Origin: Terasakiella brassicae
GTDB lineage: Bacteria; Pseudomonadota; Alphaproteobacteria; Rhodospirillales; Terasakiellaceae
Assembly (NCBI RefSeq): GCF_014641495.1
Contig: NZ_BMHV01000005.1
Coordinates: 794 to 64,793 of the forward strand
Direction: 5' to 3'
Length of the DNA: 64,000 nt
The translations under genes and the position numbers were made by a program. Below, in pieces: positions 17,084-26,639 of this stretch (its first letter is position 1; each line of letters begins with the position of its first letter). The notes under the pieces were generated by a model, which ran no database searches, was not told the DNA's origin, and saw only the letters and a program-made list of their open reading frames with translations.

Positions 17084-18823
17084 ATGCCCAAAGGAACATC
17101 CGTCAAACCATACTTATCCGTCAGTATCGGGCAGTATTCAACGGCGGGGCGCAAACCAACCAATCAGGATTTTCACGGTACCCTCATTCCCGAAGGTCAG
17201 GAACTTGCCCTGAAAGGTATTACGTTGGCACTTGCCGATGGCATCAGCAGCAGTCCGGTTTCCGCCGAAGCAAGTGAAACCATCGTCAAATCGTTAATGT
17301 CGGATTACTATTGCACATCCGATGCATGGACGGTCAAAACCTCTGCCTCCCGCGTTATTCTGGCAACAAATTCATGGCTTTATTCCCAAAACAGGCATGC
17401 CCGCATTCACGATATGAATCGGGGGCGTGTCTGCACCTTAGCCTGCCTTATTTTAAAAGGTCACCACGCCCATATTTTTCACGTTGGGGACAGCCGGATT
17501 TGGCGCTTAAATCACAATTCCCTTGAGCCCCTGACAGAAGATCATCGCGTCGACGTTTCAGAAACTGAAAGCTATCTGGGGCGCTCTGTCGGTTCCGGGG
17601 CACAGGTCGAAATTGACTATAGCGAACATCGGCTGCGCATTGGTGATATCTTTTTACTGACCACCGATGGCGTTCACGAATTTTGGCGCCCCCAAGACGT
17701 TATAGAAACCATTCGTTCGAGTGCAACCTTACAGAATGCCGCTGAAACGATTGTCAAAAAATCTTTAGAAACCGGAAGCGATGACAACCTCACCCTGCAA
17801 ATTGTTCGTATTGATCGTTTAGCCGAAGAACGTGACGGCGCAGGCTTGCTGGATGAGACCCTGAACCTGCCACTCATTGCCCTGCCCAAAGCCGGTGACA
17901 TGATCGACGGTTTTGAAATTATTCGCCCCATTGTGTCATCCGCACGCAGTCATATTTTTCTAGCGCATAGCGAACAGCATACACCTGTCGTTTTAAAGTT
18001 CCCTTCCGTCGATTTACAGGAAAGTTCCGATTACTTACGGCGTTTCGTGATGGAAGAATGGATTTCAAGACGCATCCAAAATCCGCATGTTTTAGGCGCT
18101 GCCCCCGCGCCGGAGAAACGGAGCGCCCTTTATACCATTACCCCCTTCATCGATGGCCAAACCCTGCGTCAATGGATGAACGATCATCCCCTCCCCCCTA
18201 TACAGGAGGTCCGCAACATTGTTGGCCAGATTGTTCAAGGGTTAAGAGCATTTCATCGTCGCGAAATGCTTCATCAGGATTTACGCCCTGAAAACATTAT
18301 GATCGATCATCAAGGCACGGTGAAAATTATTGATTTCGGGTCTACACGCGTTGCCGGTGTACAGGAAGTCTCCCCATTATATATCGATCACGATATTTTA
18401 GGCACCGTACAATATAGCGCCCCGGAATATTTTCTGGGTTATGGCGGGACACAAAGTTCAGACTTGTATTCCCTTGGCGTTATTACCTATGAGCTGTTGA
18501 CCGGGCACCTGCCCTATGGGGCCAAAACATCGCACGTCAGGAACCGCAAAGACCTGCATAAGCTTCGTTTCAGATCGACGTTAGCCTCGCAATCGCCCTT
18601 ACCGGATTGGATCGAGGCGGCGTTAAGTAAAGCTGTCCATCCCGATGTGAACAGACGTTATCAATCGTTTTCCGAATTCCTCAGTGATTTGGAAAAACCA
18701 GGTGCCGATTTCAAACGGCGTACTGCCATGCCTTTAATGGAAAGGAACCCCGTTCTTTTTTGGCAAACATTGACCCTTTTCTTCGCTCTGTGCTGTTTCT
18801 TCTTGTTGATATTTAAACTCTGA
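17084..18823 (+). CDS. Bifunctional PP2C phosphatase / Ser-Thr kinase, membrane-tailed
   Basis: One protein carries opposite activities. Residues 1-250 are a PP2C phosphatase with metal-binding blocks NQD (Asp29), ADG (Asp52), VGDSR, TTDG and DDN. Residues about 265-545 are a Hanks-type kinase: HQDLRPEN with catalytic Asp399, DFG at 417-419, the GTVQYSAPE activation segment and SDLYSLG. The Gly-rich ATP loop is degenerate (IVSSARS). The last 20 residues form a membrane anchor. Similar fusions are found next to FNT or NarK transporters and cyanase in other proteobacteria, so control of anion uptake or cyanate/nitrite use is inferred. Targets are unknown. A terminator before it and a separate ribosome site suggest lower expression than the channel. 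Confidence 0.85.
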   Translation: MPKGTSVKPYLSVSIGQYSTAGRKPTNQDFHGTLIPEGQELALKGITLALADGISSSPVSAEASETIVKSLMSDYYCTSDAWTVKTSASRVILATNSWLYSQNRHARIHDMNRGRVCTLACLILKGHHAHIFHVGDSRIWRLNHNSLEPLTEDHRVDVSETESYLGRSVGSGAQVEIDYSEHRLRIGDIFLLTTDGVHEFWRPQDVIETIRSSATLQNAAETIVKKSLETGSDDNLTLQIVRIDRLAEERDGAGLLDETLNLPLIALPKAGDMIDGFEIIRPIVSSARSHIFLAHSEQHTPVVLKFPSVDLQESSDYLRRFVMEEWISRRIQNPHVLGAAPAPEKRSALYTITPFIDGQTLRQWMNDHPLPPIQEVRNIVGQIVQGLRAFHRREMLHQDLRPENIMIDHQGTVKIIDFGSTRVAGVQEVSPLYIDHDILGTVQYSAPEYFLGYGGTQSSDLYSLGVITYELLTGHLPYGAKTSHVRNRKDLHKLRFRSTLASQSPLPDWIEAALSKAVHPDVNRRYQSFSEFLSDLEKPGADFKRRTAMPLMERNPVLFWQTLTLFFALCCFFLLIFKL

Positions 18824-18883
18824 CACAGGCAACAACATGAAAACACATCAGAGCCCTTTATCCCACACATCATAAGGAGTAAA

Positions 18884-19330
18884 TTGATGTCACGCGCACT
18901 CGTTACCGAAAAAATAGTTGCCGCCAAACTAGCCAAAGACCTGACTTGGGCACATGTCGCCGAAGAAATCGGTCAATCCAAAGAATGGGTGACCTGCGGC
19001 CTGCTGGGTCAAATGGCAATGAATGAACACGAAGCCGCCATTGCCGCCCGTATTTTCGACCTCAGCGATGCAGAAGCCAAATGGCTGACGGTTCCCCCTT
19101 ATCGCGGGGCATTGGGGCAAGAGGTTCCCACAGACGCGTTGCTCTATCGTTTTTATGAACTTATTCAGGTCTACGGCCCGGCAATGAAAGCCTTGATTGA
19201 AGAACAATTTGGCGATGGCATCATGTCAGCCATTGATTTTTCAATGGATATTGCAAAAGAAGAAAACCCGGCAGGCGACCGTGTCGTCGTCACTTTGAAC
19301 GGCAAATTCCTACCCTACAAACGTTATTAA
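18884..19330 (+). CDS. cynS: Cyanate hydratase (cyanase)
   Basis: Converts cyanate and bicarbonate to ammonia and CO2, detoxifying cyanate and supplying nitrogen. The 148-residue length and N-terminal helix-turn-helix-like fold match the family. Catalytic Arg88, Glu91 and Ser114 are in the LYRFYE and FGDGIMSAIDF blocks, and the C-terminus is the usual LPYKRY type. An AAGGAG site lies seven bases before the start. The gene follows the phosphatase/kinase fusion by 60 bases and is closed by a strong hairpin at 19343-19372. Confidence 0.95.
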   Translation: MMSRALVTEKIVAAKLAKDLTWAHVAEEIGQSKEWVTCGLLGQMAMNEHEAAIAARIFDLSDAEAKWLTVPPYRGALGQEVPTDALLYRFYELIQVYGPAMKALIEEQFGDGIMSAIDFSMDIAKEENPAGDRVVVTLNGKFLPYKRY

Positions 19331-19342
19331 CACAAAAGAGAG

Positions 19343-19372
19343 CGAGCTTGTGGAACCATCTTCACAAGCTCG
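19343..19372 (+). terminator. Hairpin after cynS
   Basis: Ten perfect pairs: cgagcttgtg at 19343-19352 with cacaagctcg at 19363-19372. No clear T run follows, so it may be a 3' stabiliser rather than a full terminator. Confidence 0.55.
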
Positions 19373-19439
19373 TGTTAACACCAAAACGCCCTTACTTTTT
19401 AAGTGCATCTTCTAAATTTAACACAAAAAAAAGGATATA

Positions 19440-19453
19440 CTGATCAAGGTCAA
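19440..19453 (+). promoter_or_regulatory. FNR/CRP-type half-palindrome upstream of the EAL gene
   Basis: CTGAT-CAAG-GTCAA matches the anaerobic FNR box TTGAT-N4-ATCAA at 8 of 10 positions. It lies about 205 bases before the REC-EAL start; no FNR gene is in the window. Confidence 0.3.
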
Positions 19454-19498
19454 CGAACTTGTTTCTACACTTGTCTACAAAGTGATATAGTAAAACAT

Positions 19499-19541
19499 TG
19501 TAATATATACTTTTGCTCCCATGAAATGTAATATACTTTAG
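19499..19541 (+). repeat. Short direct repeat in the EAL promoter region
   Basis: tgtaatata(ta)cttt occurs at 19499 and again at 19528, 29 bases apart, in an AT-rich stretch before the REC-EAL gene. It could be paired binding sites for a regulator. Confidence 0.35.
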
Positions 19542-19657
19542 AGTAGAACATACAAAGCTCTAAGAGCAAAAATAAGATAAATAACAAACTTAAAATTAAA
19601 ATGAGAAACATATAACGCGCTCAAAATATAAGAACATAAATTGTTCAAGGCTAATTG

Positions 19658-20863
19658 ATGATTAAAAAACTGCTTGTTATTGATGACGAACCGGACATCT
19701 GTGAATTCATTTGTGATGTTGCAGACGGTATGGGTTTTTCCACAGCAAAAACGCATAAATCGCTTGATTTCCCATTGCTTTATTCCAATGATCTGGATTG
19801 TATCGTAATGGACCTGTCCATGCCCGATATGGATGGTATCGAACTCATGCGTTTTTTGGGCCACAATCAATGTAATGCCGATATCATCGTCGTCAGCGGG
19901 ATGGATGAAAGCATTATTTCAACCGCAAACAGGTTGGCACGTGACCACGGCCTTAATGTTCTCGGGTCCCTCAGTAAACCCATTAAGATCACGTCTTTGG
20001 AAGATATTCTATCACGCGTTACCTTGCGTTCCATTGAGAGAAAAGCAGTATCGTCCACTGTCAAATACGACAAACAGGATCAAACCTTTCCAACTGTCGA
20101 AGAAATGCGTGCGGCCATTGACAACAAGCAGATTCAACCCTTTTTCCAACCGCAAATTTCAACCCATGACGATACGCTTGTCGCCTGCGAAGCTCTGGCC
20201 CGATGGCATCATCCTGAAAAAGGCCTTGTTCCTCCTTTTCAGTTCATCTCCTTTGCCGAAGATAACAACCTGATCAACGATCTTACACTCTGTATGTTTG
20301 AACAGGTTCTGGAAACATTGACGCACTGGCAGACTTGCGGGATCAATATAGGTTGCTCGATCAATTTTTCCGCCCATTCCCTCTCCAATCTGGATTTACC
20401 CGACCTTCTGTTTGCCCAAGCCCTTAAATACGGTATTTCAACTAATTTTCTGACCATCGAAATTACAGAAAATGCCGTTCTGGAAGAAGGAAAAACCTAT
20501 CTTGATGTCCTGACCCGCCTGCGCATGAAGGGCTTTAAGCTGTCGATTGATGATTTCGGAACGGGCTATTCATCCATGAAACAGTTGCGCGACATCCCTT
20601 TTAACGAAGTCAAAATTGACCGTTCCTTTGTTATGAATGTGATGACGGAAGAAAGTGCCAAGTCCATCGTGCAATCAACCACAAATCTGGCACATACCTT
20701 ATCCATGTCGATCGTTTCCGAAGGGGTTGAAGACCTTGAAACACTCAATTTTCTGAAAGAATTGGGAAGTGACCTGCTTCAGGGATATTATTTTTCACCT
20801 CCACTTGCCCGCGACGACTTTCAGCAGTGGGCCCATCAATGGCAGAAAAACAAACAAAAATAG
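19658..20863 (+). CDS. Response regulator with EAL domain (c-di-GMP phosphodiesterase)
   Basis: An N-terminal receiver domain (residues 1-120, phosphoacceptor Asp52 in VMDLSMPD) is joined to an EAL domain (about 140-395) that cleaves c-di-GMP. The EAL catalytic set looks complete: E178-A-L, the NFS Asn, EITE, IDDFGTG, VKIDRSF, SEGVE and LQGY. It should therefore be an active phosphodiesterase controlled by phosphorylation. The start ATG at 19658 is preferred over the TTG one codon earlier. It is 34 bases ahead of the hybrid kinase gene, which is probably its partner. Its stop codon lies inside a 14-base tandem repeat. Confidence 0.92.
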   Translation: MIKKLLVIDDEPDICEFICDVADGMGFSTAKTHKSLDFPLLYSNDLDCIVMDLSMPDMDGIELMRFLGHNQCNADIIVVSGMDESIISTANRLARDHGLNVLGSLSKPIKITSLEDILSRVTLRSIERKAVSSTVKYDKQDQTFPTVEEMRAAIDNKQIQPFFQPQISTHDDTLVACEALARWHHPEKGLVPPFQFISFAEDNNLINDLTLCMFEQVLETLTHWQTCGINIGCSINFSAHSLSNLDLPDLLFAQALKYGISTNFLTIEITENAVLEEGKTYLDVLTRLRMKGFKLSIDDFGTGYSSMKQLRDIPFNEVKIDRSFVMNVMTEESAKSIVQSTTNLAHTLSMSIVSEGVEDLETLNFLKELGSDLLQGYYFSPPLARDDFQQWAHQWQKNKQK

Positions 20864-20882
20864 ATATACAAAAATAGATATA
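20855..20882 (+). repeat. 14-base tandem duplication over a stop codon
   Basis: caaaaatagatata is repeated twice without gap. The first copy contains the TAG stop of the REC-EAL gene, and the second lies in the spacer before the kinase ribosome site. Confidence 0.7.
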
Positions 20883-20897
20883 ATGTGAGGAACCGAA

Positions 20898-23800
20898 ATG
20901 TCGTCAAAACTAACCTCGGGACTACAAAAACAATACCTTCTGGTTTTGGCGATCATCGGTTCCTTGGCAATTTTTGGTGCCGTTTTGCTCGAAGTTGTGG
21001 TTGTCAGCCAGGGCAAAGGGGCTGAAATCATCAACATTGCCGGGCGTCAACGCATGTTGTCGCAACGCATTGATCTTTACAGCAACCGCCTGTCACAGAC
21101 AACCAGCCCCATCGAAATACAAGAAATCAAACGCGAACTTAATCAAGCCGTCGATCTGTTTAAAAGTTCGCATGACTACTTGCGGCAAAATTCAATATTG
21201 AAAAATGCCCCGTCTGAACTCTCGGCCCTTTATAATCACGCACCCCATCAGATTGATCAGCATATCTTGCGGCTGTTCACCAACATAGATCGCATGATGG
21301 TGCAGTCGGAACGCAATTCATCCATTGATCCAAAACTGATCAGCCAAATATCGCTTTTATGTGAGACATTGCTGCCGAAACTGGACCGGGTTGTCAGCAT
21401 CCATCAGGCCGATCAAGAAGAAAAAACCGCCAAGCTGCGAACCTATCAATGGCTCAATTTGGCCGTTCTGCTTAGTGTTCTGATTTTATCTGGTGTATTT
21501 GTCTTCCAACGCATGCTCAACAGGTTACAAGGACAGGTTGACAATATTGCCGAGGCCGAAGAACGTTTTCGCTCCATCACCCATTCTGCGGAAATATCCG
21601 TTGTGGTTGCCTCAGGAAAACACGGACTGATTGAGGCATGGAATCCGGCTGCCGAACGGACATTCGGCTATACCCATGAAGAAGCCATCGGACAACCCGT
21701 CACGATGTTGATGCCGGAACGTTATCGCGACACGCATGATGAAAGCTTGCATCATGCCTATTTTAACAAAGATCATACATTAATTGGCCATACAATCGAA
21801 CTCGAAGCGTTGCATAAGGACGGGCATGAATTTCCCATTGAACTTTCACTGGGAAGCTGGCAATCCAAAGGGCAAAAGTATTTCAGTGCAATTATTCATG
21901 ACATTACAGAACGCAAAAAAAACGAACAGGAAAAAGAAACTTTACGTCAACAGCTTGTGACCGCAATCGAGTCGATGACCGAAGGATTTGCCCTTTTCGA
22001 CAAGGAAGACCGACTTGTGATTTTCAACTCTGTTTTTCAGGGGTTCTATGAAAACCATGTCGGCACCATACATGTGGGGCAGACTCTGGAAGCCATCCTG
22101 CGTTCCGGTTTAAAAAACGGGAGTTTTCCAAGGGCTGTTGGTCGTGAAGAAGAGTGGCTGGCTGAACGAATGGAATTGCACCTCAATCCAAGAGGGCCGG
22201 TTGAACAATTACTACAGGATGGTAGATGGCTTTCCATTAGTGAACAAAAAACAAAAGACGGCGGTGTTGTCGGTGTGCGCACAGACATCACCCAACGCCG
22301 CAAGCGAGAAGCCGAATTACGCAAGCTAAAAATGGCGATCGAACAAAGCCGCAGCATCATCCTGATCAGCGATGCCGATGGCATCATCGAATATGCCAAC
22401 CCCTACTTCACCCAAATCACAGGCTACAGGAACGACGAAATCATTGGGGAAAAACCCAATTTCTTCTCTCAAAGCCATGCAAGCAAACTCAAAGACGGCG
22501 ATATCTGGAAAACAATCCTCAGCGGTAACGTCTGGCAAGGGCGGATTGAAAATCATAAAAAAGACGGAACACCCTTTATCGAAGAAACCGTCATCTCCCC
22601 TATTCGGGATGATAAAGGAAAGATCACACATTTTCTGGCTATACAGGACGACATCACAGAACAATTGCGTTTGGAAGACGTCATTAAAAAACAACAGAAA
22701 CTGGAAGCTGTCGGACAGCTTGCCGGTGGGCTCGCACATGATTTCAACAACCTGCTGGCCATTATCAGCGGCAATCTGGAGCTTTTGCTCCGATTGGTCA
22801 ACGACAATGACAATGCCCGTAAAAAAGTAGAAACAGCCCTGAAAGCATCCAATCGTGGCGCCAAACTGACAAAACAATTGTTAGGCTTTACCCGTCAGTC
22901 GCCAACCTCCATTCAAACGGTGAACGTCAATGACATCATCACTGAAATTTCCCCCTTGCTGGAACATTCCCTGTCCAAGTCGATTAAATTGAAATTGCAG
23001 TTATCCGACGATATCCATCTCGTCGATATTGACCCCGGTGATTTCGAAGATTGTCTGGTTAATTTGGCGGTTAATGCCAAACATGCGATCTCTCATGATG
23101 GTGAATTACTGATTGAAACCACCAATATCGACAGCGTTTTTAAACAGGAAAACACGCAAGATACTTATGTGCAAATCACCATATCCGATAATGGATGCGG
23201 TATCCCGGCTGATATTCAGGATAAAATTTTCGAACCTTTCTTCAGTACAAAAGAAAAAGGACACGGCACAGGAATGGGCCTTGCGATGGTCTTTGGTTTT
23301 GTGCATCGCTCGCGTGGTTATATCCGGGTCTATTCTGAAGAAGGTGTCGGGACATCCTTCAAAATTTTTCTGCCACGCGCCACAAAAGATAAACCCAAAG
23401 CACTGTGCAAGCCGGCGCAACAAACAGAACTACCCGGCGGCAACGAACATATCCTTCTTGTCGACGATGAAACAGAATTGCTGGAACTGGCAAAAACCAA
23501 CCTCGAACATGCAGGCTATCGCGTCACGACAACCCATTCTGCAAGCGAAGCCATCACTATTTTGAAACAAAGCGACGATATCGACCTTCTATTTTCAGAT
23601 GTCATTATGCCCGGCAAAATTAACGGTTTCGACCTTGCCATTATGACACAACAGGTTAGCCCCCGTACAAAAATACAGCTGACATCAGGCTATACGGCAC
23701 AAGCGGGTCAAGATTTAATCGAAGGCAATATTTTTGCAAAACAGCTTTATCAAAACCTCTTGTCCAAACCCTATACCCAAGCGGCCCTATTGCAAGCCGT

Positions 23801-24233
23801 GCGCCGGGTTCTTGATGCCGAAACCCTGATAGAATGGTCAGAATATCTAGACACCGGCATTCCCCTGATTGATGACGACCACAAAATGCTGGTTGCCATT
23901 CTCAACCGTCTCTATCAGGCTTGCCTATATAAAGAGGATGAGAAAATCTTCCATTCCATTCTGGATGAACTGGCCCATTACACCAAATATCATTTCCAGC
24001 GTGAAGAAAATTACATGGAAGAAATCGGCTATCCCCACCTGAAGAACCACAAACAAGTTCACAAGCTTTTAGCCAGTTTCGTTATGGCCGAACTCAACAA
24101 AGTTCAAGATCATTACAACACAAAAAATGGTGACGAGCTTTTACATTTCCTTAAAAACTGGCTCATCGACCATATTATGGGCATGGATCAGGATATCGGT
24201 TCCTTCATATCCACAAGACCCTCTGACGATTAG
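20898..24233 (+). CDS. Hybrid histidine kinase with PilJ-type sensor, PAS domains, receiver and hemerythrin
   Basis: An inner-membrane sensor of 1111 residues. Order: membrane helix 1 (about 13-35), a PilJ/NarX-type periplasmic domain starting INIAGRQRMLSQR, membrane helix 2 (about 185-208), three PAS domains (about 225-600), HisKA with His614 in AHDFNN, ATPase domain with NAKHA, DNGCGIP and GTGMGLA, receiver with Asp901, and a C-terminal hemerythrin domain from about 980 with DDDH and H..E/H ligands (HFQREENYME, HLKNHKQVH, LIDHIMGMD). The hemerythrin di-iron site would sense O2 or nitric oxide. The gene follows the REC-EAL gene by 34 bases with a GAGG ribosome site, so it probably controls c-di-GMP breakdown. 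No other output domain is fused. Confidence 0.9.
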   Translation: MSSKLTSGLQKQYLLVLAIIGSLAIFGAVLLEVVVVSQGKGAEIINIAGRQRMLSQRIDLYSNRLSQTTSPIEIQEIKRELNQAVDLFKSSHDYLRQNSILKNAPSELSALYNHAPHQIDQHILRLFTNIDRMMVQSERNSSIDPKLISQISLLCETLLPKLDRVVSIHQADQEEKTAKLRTYQWLNLAVLLSVLILSGVFVFQRMLNRLQGQVDNIAEAEERFRSITHSAEISVVVASGKHGLIEAWNPAAERTFGYTHEEAIGQPVTMLMPERYRDTHDESLHHAYFNKDHTLIGHTIELEALHKDGHEFPIELSLGSWQSKGQKYFSAIIHDITERKKNEQEKETLRQQLVTAIESMTEGFALFDKEDRLVIFNSVFQGFYENHVGTIHVGQTLEAILRSGLKNGSFPRAVGREEEWLAERMELHLNPRGPVEQLLQDGRWLSISEQKTKDGGVVGVRTDITQRRKREAELRKLKMAIEQSRSIILISDADGIIEYANPYFTQITGYRNDEIIGEKPNFFSQSHASKLKDGDIWKTILSGNVWQGRIENHKKDGTPFIEETVISPIRDDKGKITHFLAIQDDITEQLRLEDVIKKQQKLEAVGQLAGGLAHDFNNLLAIISGNLELLLRLVNDNDNARKKVETALKASNRGAKLTKQLLGFTRQSPTSIQTVNVNDIITEISPLLEHSLSKSIKLKLQLSDDIHLVDIDPGDFEDCLVNLAVNAKHAISHDGELLIETTNIDSVFKQENTQDTYVQITISDNGCGIPADIQDKIFEPFFSTKEKGHGTGMGLAMVFGFVHRSRGYIRVYSEEGVGTSFKIFLPRATKDKPKALCKPAQQTELPGGNEHILLVDDETELLELAKTNLEHAGYRVTTTHSASEAITILKQSDDIDLLFSDVIMPGKINGFDLAIMTQQVSPRTKIQLTSGYTAQAGQDLIEGNIFAKQLYQNLLSKPYTQAALLQAVRRVLDAETLIEWSEYLDTGIPLIDDDHKMLVAILNRLYQACLYKEDEKIFHSILDELAHYTKYHFQREENYMEEIGYPHLKNHKQVHKLLASFVMAELNKVQDHYNTKNGDELLHFLKNWLIDHIMGMDQDIGSFISTRPSDD

Positions 24234-24301
24234 GAACATGGAAAAGAAAAACGATTTCCTATAGTATGGGGTAAAAGAGACAATACATAAAGGAAAGCCC
24301 A

Positions 24302-25759
24302 ATGGAAACGGTTCGCGCCGCAGCCGTCGCGGGCACTTTTTACCCCGACGACCCTGTTATTTTACGCCAGACGATCAAAGATTTTTTGACCAAAGCCCAA
24401 TCTGTTCAAGGAAACAACGGCTCAAGCCTTGAGCCCCCCAAAGCCTTAATTGTTCCCCATGCCGGATATGTTTATAGCGGGCCTGTCGCAGCCAGTGCCT
24501 ACTACCGTTTATTGGCACACAGGCATACGATCACACGGGTCGTACTGCTTGGTCCATGCCACCGTGTCCCCATCGGCGGATTGGCTTTGTCCAGCGCAAC
24601 ATATTTTGAGACTCCCTTAGGTCGCATAAAACTGGATGAAGGTTTGCGCGAAAAAGTCGAAAAGATGCCGCAGGTTTTTACCTTCGACCCAACCCATCAA
24701 GATGAACATAGCCTTGAAGTTCATCTGCCGTTTCTGCAATCCATCCTCGCTGACTTTACCTTGCTGCCCCTCGTCGTCGGGCAAGCCTCCCCCACCGAAG
24801 TTGCCGATGTTTTGGAAGCCGTCTGGGGCGGGCCGGAAACGCTGATTGTCATCAGTACCGATCTTTCGCATTACCTTGATTACAATGCCTGTCAAAGTCT
24901 GGACAATCGAACCGTACAAGCCATTGAAAACTTTGACACCGCCCATATCGACAATAATCAGGCTTGTGGACGTGTTCCTTTAAAAGGTTTGCTGGAAATT
25001 GCCAAAATGCGCCATATGGATATCATTACATTGGATGTGCGTAACTCCGGCGATACAGCTGGGTCAAAGGACCGGGTGGTCGGCTATGGGGCATGGGCAT
25101 TAAGCGGGGGGCATCAAATCAGTGATTACGATGCCTTCGCATTTCGAACCAAGGCTATTTTAAACCGACACGGGGCCACATTGTTACAACTTGCTGCGGC
25201 CTCCATCAAACGGGGTTTGACCCATCACGAACCCGTTAAACTTGATCTTGAAAGCTTCCCTGCCAGTTTGAAAGAACCCGGCGCAAGTTTCGTCACGCTG
25301 GAAAAAAACGGTGGCAATTTGCGCGGCTGTATCGGTTCTTTACAAGCCCATGCGCCCTTGGCCAAAGACATCGCCGATAATGCTTATAAGGCAGCCTTTC
25401 AGGATCCCCGCTTTCATCCCCTCAGTGCAGACGAGTTGAAAGATCTCAGTCTTCATATTTCCATTCTATCCCCGGCATTCCCGATGGAAATCCAGAACGA
25501 AGCCGATCTTCTGGAACAATTGCGCCCCAACATTGATGGTCTTATCATACAGGCCGCTGGCAAACGCGCTTTGTTTTTACCCTCCGTTTGGGAAAAACTG
25601 CCGGATAAGAAACAATTTTTAACCCATCTTAAAATGAAAGCAGGTCTGCCCGGAAATCATTGGTCTGATGATTTTACAGCATCGCATTTTATTACAGAAA
25701 GCATTCATTCTGAATCATTGGACGCGCCGGAAAAATTGTGGCAAGACAACGTCAAATAA
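24302..25759 (+). CDS. Memo-like / AMMECR1 fusion (AmmeMemoRadiSam proteins B and A)
   Basis: A 485-residue fusion. Residues 1-265 are a Memo-type domain related to non-haem iron dioxygenases (VPHAGYVYSGPVA, DEHSLEVHLPF, STDLSHY). Residues about 290-480 are an AMMECR1 domain (FVTLEKNG, LRGCIGS). In other genomes these two and the radical SAM protein AmrS form a co-occurring system whose reaction is not established. AmrS is at 13245-14309. The gene may be transcribed with cysQ, which starts 30 bases on. Confidence 0.85.
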   Translation: METVRAAAVAGTFYPDDPVILRQTIKDFLTKAQSVQGNNGSSLEPPKALIVPHAGYVYSGPVAASAYYRLLAHRHTITRVVLLGPCHRVPIGGLALSSATYFETPLGRIKLDEGLREKVEKMPQVFTFDPTHQDEHSLEVHLPFLQSILADFTLLPLVVGQASPTEVADVLEAVWGGPETLIVISTDLSHYLDYNACQSLDNRTVQAIENFDTAHIDNNQACGRVPLKGLLEIAKMRHMDIITLDVRNSGDTAGSKDRVVGYGAWALSGGHQISDYDAFAFRTKAILNRHGATLLQLAAASIKRGLTHHEPVKLDLESFPASLKEPGASFVTLEKNGGNLRGCIGSLQAHAPLAKDIADNAYKAAFQDPRFHPLSADELKDLSLHISILSPAFPMEIQNEADLLEQLRPNIDGLIIQAAGKRALFLPSVWEKLPDKKQFLTHLKMKAGLPGNHWSDDFTASHFITESIHSESLDAPEKLWQDNVK

Positions 25760-25789
25760 ACAAACACCCTATTTCTTGGAGTTATTTTT

Positions 25790-26566
25790 GTGAGTTTCAC
25801 ACTAAATCAAGCGGCAATTGACGAATTGCTCCACATTGCGCGTGTCGCAGGCGATGCGACGATGGAAATTTATCATAGCGATTTTGAAATTTATTCGAAA
25901 AAAGATGAATCACCGGTGACAGAGGCCGACCGCAAGGCCGAAGCCATTATCACCCCGGTCTTGCAACAACTGGCACCCGATGTCCCTGTTGTTGCCGAAG
26001 AAGCCTTCAGCGCTGGAAGCTCCCCTGACATCGAAGGTAAAATGTTCTGGCTGGTCGATCCGGTCGATGGCACCAAACAATTCATCAACAAACAGGATGA
26101 ATTCACCGTGAACATTGCCTTGATCGATCAAAACCGCCGCCCGATTTTCGGTGTTGTTCACGCACCCGCACTGAATCGTATGTTCTGGGGCGCGCTGGAA
26201 TATGGGGCCTTTGTGCGCAATTCGGATGGCGAGGTAAAACCAATTTCTGTTCGCTCCGCGCCAAAGGAAGGCATCGTTGCTGTTGTCAGTCGGTCCCACA
26301 AGACCCCCGAAGTCGATGAATTTTTAAAAGATTATACGGTTGCAAAGGAAGTTTCGTCCGGTTCCTCCATCAAATTCTGTCAGGTTGCAGAAGGAACGGC
26401 CGATCTTTATCCGCGTTTCGGCCCGACAATGGAATGGGATACAGGTGCCGGGCATGCTGTTGTCTTAGGGGCCGGTGGATCGGTCGTCACCCCTGACGGA
26501 GATGAATTTTTGTATGGAAAACCCGGTTTTAAAAACGGTTTCTTCATTGCCAAAGGCAAAGAATAA
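25790..26566 (+). CDS. cysQ: 3'(2'),5'-bisphosphate nucleotidase
   Basis: A Mg-dependent, inositol-monophosphatase-fold enzyme that removes the 3' phosphate of PAP, formed in sulfate assimilation, and of related nucleotides. The metal motif DPVDGT spans 90-95, EEAF precedes it, and the second motif EWDTGAGHAV is at the C-terminal side. Length is 258 residues. The start is GTG at 25790, preceded by TTGGAG. Close to the family length of E. coli CysQ (246). Confidence 0.92.
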   Translation: MSFTLNQAAIDELLHIARVAGDATMEIYHSDFEIYSKKDESPVTEADRKAEAIITPVLQQLAPDVPVVAEEAFSAGSSPDIEGKMFWLVDPVDGTKQFINKQDEFTVNIALIDQNRRPIFGVVHAPALNRMFWGALEYGAFVRNSDGEVKPISVRSAPKEGIVAVVSRSHKTPEVDEFLKDYTVAKEVSSGSSIKFCQVAEGTADLYPRFGPTMEWDTGAGHAVVLGAGGSVVTPDGDEFLYGKPGFKNGFFIAKGKE

Positions 26567-26639
26567 TGGCCTGCTATAGGCATTATTTTTTTAAGTTCAA
26601 GTCTTGTTAAAAAACTAAAAAAACGGCAGTATACAAGGC

